DNA of 33,858 bases, from assembly GCA_041394885.1 (NCBI GenBank), contig JAWKHI010000059.1, positions 1 through 33,858 on the forward strand, read 5' to 3'. The notes under the pieces are model-generated. The model was given only the letters and a program-made list of their open reading frames with translations, was not told the origin of the DNA and did no database searches. The stretch is from DSOI01 sp041394885 (GTDB taxonomy: Bacteria > Acidobacteriota > Terriglobia > Bryobacterales > Bryobacteraceae). Below are positions 25,371 through 33,304 of the stretch, one piece after another. A program made the position numbers and the translations under genes. Each line of letters opens with the position of its first letter. Within the stretch, counting starts at the first letter, position 1.

Positions 25371-26123
25371 ATGTGGCGTCCGGCCTTTTTCCTCTGCTTC
25401 GCGGTTCTCGCTCCCCTAGGGGCGCAGACGGCCCACGACGCGGTTCCCGACATGGCAATCGGGCGCCGGGTTTTTGAGTCGCAATGTGCCCTCTGCCACG
25501 GCCAGAACGGAACGGGTGGCCGTGGACCGGCACTCAACCGGCCGGTGCTGGCCAAGGCCCCCGATGTCGAGACGCTCCGCAACGTGATCGCCGAAGGGCT
25601 ACCGCCGGAGATGCCAGGCGCGTGGCAGCTCTCGGTCCGCGAAGTGGCCAGCGTGGCAGCCTTTGTCGCCTCGCTCGGCTCGGTGACCGCGGAGAAACTC
25701 CCGGGGGACGCGGAGCGGGGGCGGACCCTGTTTCGCGCGCGAGGCTGCACAGGATGTCACATCGTGGATGGCGCCGGCACGCCCCGCGGACCGGACCTGA
25801 CCGCTATCGGCGCCAAACGCAACGCCGCGCATCTGCGCGAATCCCTCACCCGGCCCGAGGCATTCCTGCCGGTTGGGTTTCTCATCGTGGAGGCCGTCCC
25901 CGAAAAGGGTGAGCCCATCGTGGGGACCCGCGCCGCCGAGGACCCGTTCACCATCCAAATCGCGGACGGCGCCGGGCGATTCCACAGCTTTCGAAAATCG
26001 GAGTTGAAGGCCTTGCGGCGGAGGGCCGGCGAGAGCACCATGCCGTCGTTCGCCAACTCTCTGGCGGCGCCTGAGCTTGACGACATGGTGGCCTACCTGG
26101 CCGGGTTGCGGGGGAAGCAATGA
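25371..26123 (+). CDS. Exported diheme cytochrome c
   Basis: A 250-aa protein with a signal peptide (MWRPAFFLCFAVLAPLGAQT). There are two class I cytochrome c heme sites, C39-A-L-C-H43 (with GQNGTGGRGPAL after it) and C126-T-G-C-H130. Likely axial Met residues occur after each heme (MPG near 81; MPSFAN near 223). A beta-rich insert of 60 residues between the second heme and its Met is typical of quinoprotein-partner cytochromes in acidobacteria. The stop overlaps the PQQ dehydrogenase start (ATGA), so it is very likely that enzyme's electron acceptor. Confidence 0.93.
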   Translation: MWRPAFFLCFAVLAPLGAQTAHDAVPDMAIGRRVFESQCALCHGQNGTGGRGPALNRPVLAKAPDVETLRNVIAEGLPPEMPGAWQLSVREVASVAAFVASLGSVTAEKLPGDAERGRTLFRARGCTGCHIVDGAGTPRGPDLTAIGAKRNAAHLRESLTRPEAFLPVGFLIVEAVPEKGEPIVGTRAAEDPFTIQIADGAGRFHSFRKSELKALRRRAGESTMPSFANSLAAPELDDMVAYLAGLRGKQ

Positions 26124-27688
26124 AAATTCGCGCGATGCTCATGGCCGTGTCCGTGGCGGCGGCCCAGGTGCCCTACGAGAGGATCGCCAATGCGGATAAG
26201 GAGCCGGGTAACTGGCTTACCTACTCGGGAAATTACGCGGGACATCGCTACTCGCCGCTGCGGCAACTGACTCCGGCGAACGTGGCGGGATTGCGTGTGC
26301 GTTGGGCGCATCAGTTCGAACTGCAGCGGACGCAGGTGTCGCCGATCGTGGCCGACGGCGTGATGTACATCACCGCGCCCAACAAAGCCTCCGCCCTGGA
26401 TTTGCGCACCGGGCGTACGCTCTGGCAATGGGAACGCCCCATTCCATCCGACTACCAGTCCATCGGGTTCGGCCGCGTGAATCGCGGGCCGGCGATTCTG
26501 GACGACAGGCTGTATGTCGCCACGCTCGATTGCTACCTGGTGGCGCTGGATATCCGCACCGGGCAGCAGCGCTGGGCGTCGCGGGTGGAAGACTACAAAC
26601 CCGGATACAGCATGACGCTCGCGCCATTGGCCATCAAGGGAAAAGTGCTCGTGGGCGTGAGTGGCGGTGAGGCCGGGATTCGAGGATTCGTGGATGCCTA
26701 CGACGCGGTGACCGGAGAGCGGGCATGGCGCTTCTACACAGTGCCGGGCCCGGGAGAGCCGGGCAACGATAGCTGGGCCGGCGATAGTTGGAAAACGGGC
26801 GGCGCGTCCACGTGGGTGACCGGGTCCTACGACGCGGCGCTGAATCTCGTTTACTGGGGCGTGGGCAATCCGGGCCCGGACTGGAATGGAGACAGCCGCA
26901 AGGGCGACAACCTGTACGCATGTTCGTTCATCGCCCTGGATGCCGGCACGGGGAAATTGAAATGGCATTTCCAGTTCACCCCGCACGACACCCATGATTG
27001 GGACTCGACGCACGTTCCCATCCTGGTGGATGCGGACGTGCGCGGCGAACGGCGAAAAATGATCGTGAATCCGAATCGCAACGCCTTCTACTACGCGCTG
27101 GACCGGGTAACGGGCGAGTTCATCGCCGGACGCGAGTACGCCAAACAGACATGGGCGAAGGGTTTGGATGACCACGGAAAACCGATCGTCATTCCGGGCT
27201 CTGAGCCCAACGAAGCGGGCAACCTGGTGTGGCCAAGCCTGAACGGCGCTACGGTTTGGTTCTCACCGGCCTACTCACCCCAGACCGGACTTGTGTATGT
27301 TTCCACGCGCGAAGTCGGCTCCACCTACTACAAGCGCGAAGCCGAGTACAAGCCGGGAACATTCTTTGCCGGCGGCGGCGAGACACGGATACCGGAGGAT
27401 CAACAGTGGGGCGCGGTGCGCGCGCTCGAAGCCGCCACCGGGCAGATGCGCTGGGAGTTCCGATTGCAGTCGGCGCCTTGGGCGGGTGTGCTCGCCACCG
27501 CGGGAGGCCTCGTGTTTTCCGGCACCAACGAGGGCAACGTCTTCGCCCTCGACGCCTCCACCGGAAAGCCGCTGTGGGACTTTCAGGCCGGCGGACCCGT
27601 GATGGCCAACCCGATCTCGTTCGACATCGACGGCAAGCAGCACATCGCCGTGGCGGCCGACCGGGTGCTGTACGTATTCGGAGAGTGA
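26120..27688 (+). CDS. PQQ-dependent alcohol dehydrogenase-like quinoprotein
   Basis: A 522-aa, eight-bladed beta-propeller quinoprotein with a short signal peptide. PQQ/metal-site landmarks are E184 in SGGEAGIRG, WAGDSWKTGGASTWVTG, N250 in WGVGNPGPDWNGD, and the catalytic Asp in HDWDS (D295). Propeller W-motifs recur (ALDAGTGKLKWHFQ, ALDASTGKPLWDFQ). Two deviations are visible. The vicinal Cys pair found before VNRG in methanol dehydrogenases is replaced by Gly116-Phe117. The residue two after catalytic D295 is Thr297, not the Asp seen in lanthanide-dependent enzymes, so calcium is the likelier metal. No C-terminal heme domain is present; the coupled diheme cytochrome c takes that role. Substrate unknown, probably an alcohol or sugar. 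Confidence 0.93.
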   Translation: MKIRAMLMAVSVAAAQVPYERIANADKEPGNWLTYSGNYAGHRYSPLRQLTPANVAGLRVRWAHQFELQRTQVSPIVADGVMYITAPNKASALDLRTGRTLWQWERPIPSDYQSIGFGRVNRGPAILDDRLYVATLDCYLVALDIRTGQQRWASRVEDYKPGYSMTLAPLAIKGKVLVGVSGGEAGIRGFVDAYDAVTGERAWRFYTVPGPGEPGNDSWAGDSWKTGGASTWVTGSYDAALNLVYWGVGNPGPDWNGDSRKGDNLYACSFIALDAGTGKLKWHFQFTPHDTHDWDSTHVPILVDADVRGERRKMIVNPNRNAFYYALDRVTGEFIAGREYAKQTWAKGLDDHGKPIVIPGSEPNEAGNLVWPSLNGATVWFSPAYSPQTGLVYVSTREVGSTYYKREAEYKPGTFFAGGGETRIPEDQQWGAVRALEAATGQMRWEFRLQSAPWAGVLATAGGLVFSGTNEGNVFALDASTGKPLWDFQAGGPVMANPISFDIDGKQHIAVAADRVLYVFGE

Positions 27689-27750
27689 CGGTATCCTGAA
27701 TGAACTAGCCTCGTACGCTTGCCCGTCTGGTTCTTTAAGGAGTTTTCCCG

Positions 27751-29721
27751 TTGCCGATCCGAGTCGCGCTGCATCACAAGACCACCTATCAATATGACCG
27801 GCTAGTCACGCTATCGCCCCAACTGGTCCGCCTGCGTCCGGCCCCTCATTGCCGGACCAACATCGTCAGCTACTCGCTGCGCGTGGAGCCGCCGAACCAT
27901 TTCGTCAACTGGCAGCAGGATCCGCAGAGCAACTACGTGGCCCGCTACGTGTTCCCCGAACCGGCGCGTTTCCTCTCCGTGGAGGTGGATCTGGTGGCGG
28001 ACATGACCGTCATCAATCCGTTCGATTTCTTCCTCGAGCCGCACGCCGAACAGTTCCCCTTCGAATACGCGAGCGATCACGCCCGCGAGTTGCGGCCGTT
28101 CCTGGAAACGCTGCCGATGACCGATCGCCTGGCGGAGTTCATCCAGTCCATAGACCGGACGCCGCGCCACGTTGTGACGTTCCTCGTGGAGCTGAACCAG
28201 CGTCTGCAGGGCGAGATCCAGTATGTGATCCGGATGGAGCCGGGAGTGCTGACGCCGGAACAGACGCTCACGCTGCGCACGGGATCCTGCCGCGACAGCG
28301 CCTGGCTGCTGGTCCAGATACTGCGCAACCTCGGACTGGCGGCGCGCTTCGTTTCCGGATATCTGATCCAGCTCACCCCGGACGTGAAGCCGCTCGACGG
28401 TCCACCCGGCCCGAGCGAAGACTTCACCGATCTGCACGCCTGGGCCGAGGTTTATCTGCCCGGCGCGGGCTGGGTGGGCCTGGATCCGACCTCCGGGCTG
28501 CTCGCCGGCGAGGGCCACATCCCCCTCGCCGCCACGCCCGAGCCATCGTCGGCGGCGCCGGTCACCGGGATGGTGAGCCCCTGCCAGGTGGAGTTCATGC
28601 ACACGATGCGCGTGACCCGCATCCACGAAGATCCGCGCGTCACCAAGCCCTATACCGAAGAGCAATGGAGCCGCATCGACGAATTGGGCGATCGCATCGA
28701 CGCCGAGTTGCAGGCCGCTGACGCCCGCCTCACCATGGGCGGCGAACCGACGTTCGTCTCCATCGACGACATGGACGGCGAAGAGTGGAACACGGCCGCG
28801 CTCGGCCCGGAAAAAGAACGGCGCTCCGGACAGTTGATCCGCCGTCTTCGGGATCATTTCGCACCCGGCGGCCTGCTGCATTTCGGCCAGGGCAAATGGT
28901 ACCCCGGCGAGTCCCTGCCCCGCTGGGCTTTCACCTGCTACTGGCGCGTGGACGGCGCGGCGCTGTGGCGCGACGATCAGTGGATCGGCAATCCCGAGCA
29001 GGACTATGGCTACGGCGTGCGGGAAGCCGGCCGCTTCGCCGAAGCGCTCGCCGAGCGTCTGGCCGTTTCCAGGGACTTTGTGATCGCGGCCTACGAAGAC
29101 CCGCTCGAGTACCTGCACAAAGAACGCAAACTTCCGGTCAACGTCACCCCGGGCGACAGCAAATTGAAGGATCCGGAAGAGCGAGACCGGCTGCGCCGTG
29201 TGTTCGAGCGCGGCCTCGATCAGCCCAGCGGTTTCGTGCTGCCGCTGCGGCGGGCGTCAGGCAAAGACGGCCCAACATGGCAAAGCGGCCTGTGGATGCT
29301 ACGCGCCCGGCATGTGTTCCTCGCTCCGGGCGACTCGCCGGTGGGGCTTCGCCTCCCGTTGGTGAGCCTGCCCCACGAATCGGCGAAGACGATACACCGG
29401 ATTTTCGAGGTAGACCCGATGGTCCTCGAAGGCCAGCTCCCCACGGTGACCCAGCGGAGCATCGAGAGCCCGGCTTTGGATACCCATCGGCAGGAAGTCC
29501 ACGAGCAGGAGGCGGGCGATGACCCGTCGGTGGTGCGGACCGCGCTCGCCGTGGAGACGCGTCACGGCAGGCTGCACGTATTCATGCCGCCTACGCAAAC
29601 CGCCGCCGAGTACGTGGAACTGATCATGGCCGTGGAGGATACGGCCGCAATGCTGCAGACACCGGTCTTGGTGGAAGGCTACACGCCCCCTATGACGCGC
29701 GCCTCAAGCAGATCAAGGTGA
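27751..29721 (+). pseudogene. Frameshifted transglutaminase-DUF2126 protein, N-terminal part
   Basis: Translation starts at TTG 27751 behind a strong AAGGAG (27737-27742). Residues 1-90 are the bacterial transglutaminase N-terminal domain; the transglutaminase core follows with a complete Cys-His-Asp triad: C180 in GSCRDSAW, H229 in DLHAWAEV, D245 in GLDPTSG. From about residue 290 the DUF2126 domain begins (ADARLTMGGEPTFVS; HFGQGKWYPGESLPRW). The frame then fails: after GYTPP the expected YDARLKQIKV is in another frame, because the C-run at 29686-29690 is one base short. Family members are about 1100 aa with both domains. They are predicted to act in peptide-bond formation or cleavage on unknown substrates. 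The usual neighbours (alpha-E protein, circularly permuted ATP-grasp) are absent here. Confidence 0.88.
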
Positions 29722-29842
29722 CCCCGGACCCCGGCGTGATCGAGGTGAACATTCACCCCGCGTCAATTGGCGCGAACTGGTCCACACCACCACCACTCTG
29801 TATGAGGAGGCCCGCCAATGCCGGCTGGGCGCGGAGAAATTC

Positions 29843-31039
29843 ATGCTCGACGGCCGCCACACCGGCACCGGCGGGGGCAACCATCTGGTGCTCGGCGGAG
29901 CCACTCCCGCCGACAGCCCGTTCATTCGCCGGCCCGATCTGCTACGGTCCCTGGTCTGCTACTGGAACAATCATCCGGCGCTTTCGTACCTCTTCTCGGG
30001 GATGTTCATCGGGCCCACCAGCCAGGCCCCCCGCGTGGATGAAACCCGCCCGGACGCCATCTACGAGCTCGAGATCGCCTGCGGATTGGTTCCGGAGCCA
30101 GGCGCTGGCCCGTGTCCACCCTGGCTGGTGGATCGCCTGTTCCGCAATTTGCTGGTGGACGTGACCGGCAATACGCATCGCGCGGAATTTTGCATCGACA
30201 AGCTCTATTCGCCGGACTCGGCCACCGGGCGTCTGGGGCTGCTCGAAATGCGCGCCTTCGAGATGCCTCCCCATGCCCGCATGAGCCTCACACAGCAGCT
30301 GTTGCTGCGCTCATTGGTCGCCTGGTTCTGGCGTGAACCGTACCGGAGAAACCTGGTCCGTTGGGGCACCCGGCTACACGACGAGTTCCTGTTGCCCCAC
30401 TTCGTGGAACGCGATTTCGCCCATGTACTCGACGATCTGCAACGCGCGGGCTATGCGGTGGAGCGCGAATGGTTCGCTCCGCACTTCGAGTTCCGCTTTC
30501 CCGTCTACGGCCGCGTTTGTTACGACGGCATCGAGATCGAACTCCGGCAGGCGATCGAGCCTTGGTACGTGCTGGGCGAAGAGCCGGCCGCGGGAGGCAC
30601 ATCGCGGTTCGTCGATTCTTCCGTGGAGCGTCTGCAGGTCCGCGTGACCAATCTCCATCCCGAGCGGCTCTCGGTCACCGTGAACAACCGGGCGCTGCCG
30701 CTGCGGCCCAGTGGGACCCACGGGGAGCACGTCTGCGGCGTCCGCTACCGGGCCTGGCAGCCTCCGCGCTGCCTGCACCCCACCATCCCCGTCCACACGC
30801 CCCTGGTGTTCGACCTGGTGGACCGCGCGTCCGGCCGCGCCATCGGCGGCTGCACGTACCACGTGGCGCATCCCGGCGGCCGAAACTTCGAGACGTTTCC
30901 GGTGAATGCGAATGAAGCCGAAGCACGGAGGCTCGCCCGGTTCGAGATGATCGGCCATACGCCCGGTCCGTTCTCGATGCAGACGCAGCCGCCGGATCCG
31001 GAATTCCCCACTACGCTCGATCTGCGCAAGTGGCGGTGA
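29843..31039 (+). pseudogene. Frameshifted transglutaminase-DUF2126 protein, C-terminal part
   Basis: This is the rest of DUF2126, recognisable from HTGTGGGNHLVLGG, LLRSLVCYWNNHP, FIGPTSQAPRVDE, VDVTGNTHRAEFCIDKLYSPDS and LEMRAFEMPPHARMS, and ending DLRKWR. It reads in a third frame relative to the N-terminal part. Between the parts the frame carrying VTPDPGVIEVNIHP runs to 29764, then changes at AATT (29765-29768), where the expected Ser-Asn-Trp codons need one more A. The annotated Met is an internal residue, not a start. Restoring one base at each site gives a single 1096-aa product, the normal family length, so the gene was intact until recently or the sequence has two errors. Confidence 0.87.
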
Positions 31040-31041
31040 GA

Positions 31042-31061
31042 GGCGGAAGCGAGTAGGCGTC
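31042..31061 (+). repeat. Imperfect copy of the selC 3' end (candidate att-like direct repeat)
   Basis: GGCGGAAGCGAGTAGGCGTC matches 17 of 20 bases of 32044-32063, the 3' end of the tRNA-Sec gene, in the same orientation and exactly 1002 bp away. The similarity extends ten bases further left (31032-31041 against 32034-32043, seven matches) with no gaps, 24 of 30 overall. The two copies bracket the DUF433/DUF5615 pair. It begins three bases after the transglutaminase stop codon. Confidence 0.5.
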
Positions 31062-31127
31062 CATTCACCGTTCATGCCGGCGATGAGGCCGCTCCCCGCG
31101 GAGTCACTCGGCTTCTCTATTGAGCCT

Positions 31128-31139
31128 TCCTGATCAGGA
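31128..31139. promoter_or_regulatory. 12-bp palindrome upstream of the toxin-antitoxin pair
   Basis: TCCTGATCAGGA is a perfect palindrome 140 bp before the antitoxin start; its core TGATCAGG recurs at 31218-31225. It could be an autoregulatory operator, but the distance is long and no promoter is obvious between. Confidence 0.25.
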
Positions 31140-31278
31140 GACCGGTACGGCAATGCGCTCCGGCGATACCCTGAGCTACCCATCCAGATCGCCAGCGCGC
31201 GGATCCAGGCTCACGATGATCAGGGCATCCACAATTCTTGTGTTGCCCTCCCCGGCCTGACGGCGCTAGCCTCAAGTC

Positions 31279-31599
31279 ATGGAAGTGGCAGCAGAAACCG
31301 TCCCGCTCGTGCAGGGTGCGGATGGAGTCATGCTTCTGCGCGGAACGCGTATTCCACTCGAGACTGTGTTCGCAGCCTTTCGTCAAGGCGCCACGGCAGA
31401 GGAAATTCTCCAGCAGTATCCCGCACTTTCTCTGGCCGATGTGTACCAGGTGATCGCGTATTGCCAGCACCACCCCTCCCAGCTTCAGGCTTACCTGGAC
31501 CAGCGGCAGGATGCCGGCCGCGCAGCGCGATTCCTCAACGAATCGGAATGGCCGCCGGACGGCATCCGTGAGCGGTTGCTGGCCCGGCGTCTGGGGTAG
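31279..31599 (+). CDS. DUF433 family antitoxin
   Basis: A 106-aa protein with the DUF433 winged-helix signature: VMLLRGTRIPLETVFAAFRQGATAEEIL then YPALSLADVYQVIAYC. Such proteins are predicted antitoxins (VapB-like) paired with DUF5615 PIN-like proteins, repressing their own operon and neutralising the nuclease. The C-terminal half (QRQDAGRAARFLNESEWP) is the usual toxin-binding tail. The toxin starts 2 nt after this stop, the compact layout of type II modules. This gene is intact, unlike the toxin. Confidence 0.88.
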   Translation: MEVAAETVPLVQGADGVMLLRGTRIPLETVFAAFRQGATAEEILQQYPALSLADVYQVIAYCQHHPSQLQAYLDQRQDAGRAARFLNESEWPPDGIRERLLARRLG

Positions 31600-31601
31600 C
31601 C

Positions 31602-31951
31602 TTGCGCTGGTTGGCCGACGAGAATTTTAACAACGACATCGTTCGCGCTCTGTTTCGCCGCAATCCGGCCCTTGAGCTCGTTCGCGCTCAGGATGCCGGG
31701 TTGAGCGGCGTGGACAATCCGGCAATACTGCGTGGGCAGCCGAAACAACTCGGATCGGGCTTACTCATGATGTCTCCACAATCACCGCGTACGCTTACGA
31801 CCGGGCGAGAAACGGATATCCGATGCCGGGCGTTTTCGAAGTAAGCCGCGATGTTCCGATCCTTGTAGCGGTGGAGGACATCCTACTCATCACCGAATGC
31901 AGCCGTCCTGGCGAATGGGAGGGTCAAGTAAGATATCTGCCACTCCGCTGA
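31602..31951 (+). pseudogene. DUF5615 PIN-like toxin with one frameshift
   Basis: It begins at TTG 31602 with MRWLADENFNNDIVRAL, the DUF5615 start whose Asp is the first metal-binding acid of the PIN-like fold. After PAIL the frame breaks: the G at 31730 should be GG (CTG-GCG-TGG). In the next frame the text continues as WAAETTRIGLTHDVSTITAY, including the conserved THD, then GVFEVSRDVP, LLITECSRPGEWEG, and stops at TGA 31949-31951. Adding that one G gives a 116-aa protein, the normal size. PIN-like toxins are RNases. With an intact antitoxin upstream, loss of the toxin would be a harmless decay; a read error is equally possible. Confidence 0.8.
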
Positions 31952-32026
31952 AACTCCAGTCCCTGGCCAAGGCTGCGACGCCGAAGAGGGGAAGGAGCAG
32001 CGCCTCGCCCAGAAAGCGACGAGCAA

Positions 32027-32039
32027 ACCGCGCGGCGGT
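32027..32039 (-). terminator. Weak hairpin after selC
   Basis: On the minus strand ACCGC-CGC-GCGGT is followed by TTTGC, three bases after the encoded CCA end. The stem is only five bases and the T-tract is short, so this is a weak candidate terminator. Confidence 0.3.
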
Positions 32040-32042
32040 AAA

Positions 32043-32137
32043 TGGCGGAAGCTAGTGGGAGTCGAACCCACCCGCGACACGAAGTGCCGCACGCTGGTTT
32101 TGAAGACCAGGCCCAGCACCGGCCAAGATTAGCTTCC
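32043..32137 (-). tRNA. selC: tRNA-Sec (anticodon UCA)
   Basis: A 95-nt gene with encoded GCCA end. It folds as a bacterial selenocysteine tRNA: an 8-bp acceptor stem (GGAAGCTA/TAGCTTCC), a 6-bp D stem (CTTGGC/GCTGGG) with a 4-nt loop, a 5-bp anticodon stem CTGGT/ACCAG with loop CTTCAAA and anticodon TCA, a long variable arm with a 7-bp stem (GCGGCAC/GTGTCGC) and a 5-bp T stem (GTGGG/CCCAC) with loop TTCGACT. The 8+5 stacked helix and 6-bp D stem are specific to tRNA-Sec, not Ser or a suppressor. It delivers selenocysteine at UGA with SelB. It starts 4 nt after the dGTPase stop on the same strand, so the two may share a transcript. No selA, selB or selD is in the window. Confidence 0.97.
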
Positions 32138-32141
32138 TCGA

Positions 32142-33302
32142 TCAGTGTAGCGTGTTCGGGCCGGGCCGCCCGGCGCCAGTGGCCTGGGCGTGCGCGCGGC
32201 GGAAGAAGCCGTCGGTCATCCCGGCAATGTAGTCGCACACTACGCGATGGGCCGGCTCGGCTTTGGTCCGCGCCAGATAGCCGTTGGGCATCTTCTCGGG
32301 ATGTTCCAGAAAGAGCCGGAACAACTCGTCGATCATCTCCACGGCGCGCGTGCGTTCGAGTTGCAGCGCCGGCGCTTCGTATAGCCGTTCGTGCAGGAAC
32401 CGCTTCAGTTGGCGCGCCGCTTCCGCCGCCACCGGCGTGAAGCAGGCGATCCTGACTGGCGCCGCCCGGACACCTTGGTGATCGGCGATTCCCGCCGCCG
32501 CCGCCACCGTGCCTTCGATGAGCCCGGACACCAGACCGTCGATCAACAGCCGCAGCGCTTCGAGAAAACGAACGCGCCCGGCCGCGCCCGGAAACTGGAA
32601 CTCGATGCGATCGATCAGATCGGCGAACAGGGGAACCGCCTCCACCACGTCGGCCAATTCGAACATGGCCGCCGAGAGCCCGTCGTCCAAGTCGGCGCAA
32701 TCGTAGGCGATCTCATCGGCCAAATCGATGAGCTGGGCCTCGGCCGGCGGACGCAGTCCGGGAAGATACTCCTCGAGGCCGGCGCAGTCGGCGGGGTCCA
32801 GTTCCCGAGAATGCTTCACCATTCCTTCCCGCACCTCGAAGGTCAGGTTCAGCCCCGGGAATCGCGCGTAGGGATGCTCGAAGCTCTCGACGATGCGCAG
32901 CGCGTGGGTGTTGTGCTCGAACCGGTCACCGAACCGGCGCATCTGCCGGTCAAGCTCCACCTCGCCCGAGTGCGCAAACGGCGGATGGCCAATGTCATGC
33001 GCAAGGGCAAGGGCTTCGGTGAGGTCCTCGTCGAGCCCCAGAGCGGCGGCAACGGTTCGCGCCAGTTGGGAAACTTCGATGGTGTGAGTGAGGCGATTGC
33101 GGAAATGGTCCGACACCGGCGACGAAAACACCTGCGTCTTGTTTTCCAGGCGGCGAAAGGCCCGGGCGTGGACTACGCGATCCCGGTCCCGCCGGAAATC
33201 GGTGCGATAGGGATGGGGCGCTTCCGGGTACCGGCGGCCAAGGCTTTCCTCGACCGGAAAACGGAGATGGGCGAGAGGGGCCGGGGCCGGCCGCTCGCTC
33301 AT
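32142..33302 (-). CDS. dgt: dGTPase-like deoxynucleotide triphosphohydrolase (HD domain)
   Basis: A 386-aa HD-superfamily enzyme of the dGTPase-like group, which hydrolyses dNTPs to nucleoside plus triphosphate. The N-terminal YRTDFRRDRDRVVHARAFRRLENKTQVF is the family signature. The metal-binding HD set is complete: H73 in RLTHTIEV, H102-D103 in LAHDIGHPPFAHSGE, and D196 in DLADEIAYDCADLDDG. It probably controls dNTP pools in the cytosol. It starts 2 nt after the stop of the upstream TPR gene and ends 4 nt before selC, so all three may be one transcription unit. Confidence 0.94.
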   Translation of the reverse strand: MSERPAPAPLAHLRFPVEESLGRRYPEAPHPYRTDFRRDRDRVVHARAFRRLENKTQVFSSPVSDHFRNRLTHTIEVSQLARTVAAALGLDEDLTEALALAHDIGHPPFAHSGEVELDRQMRRFGDRFEHNTHALRIVESFEHPYARFPGLNLTFEVREGMVKHSRELDPADCAGLEEYLPGLRPPAEAQLIDLADEIAYDCADLDDGLSAAMFELADVVEAVPLFADLIDRIEFQFPGAAGRVRFLEALRLLIDGLVSGLIEGTVAAAAGIADHQGVRAAPVRIACFTPVAAEAARQLKRFLHERLYEAPALQLERTRAVEMIDELFRLFLEHPEKMPNGYLARTKAEPAHRVVCDYIAGMTDGFFRRAHAQATGAGRPGPNTLH

Positions 33303-33304
33303 GC

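Noticed and set aside
31117..31473. 118-aa minus-strand frame across the antitoxin and the gap before it
   Set aside because: Half of it is antisense to the DUF433 gene and the rest has no family resemblance; the gap frames also show no integrase remnant.
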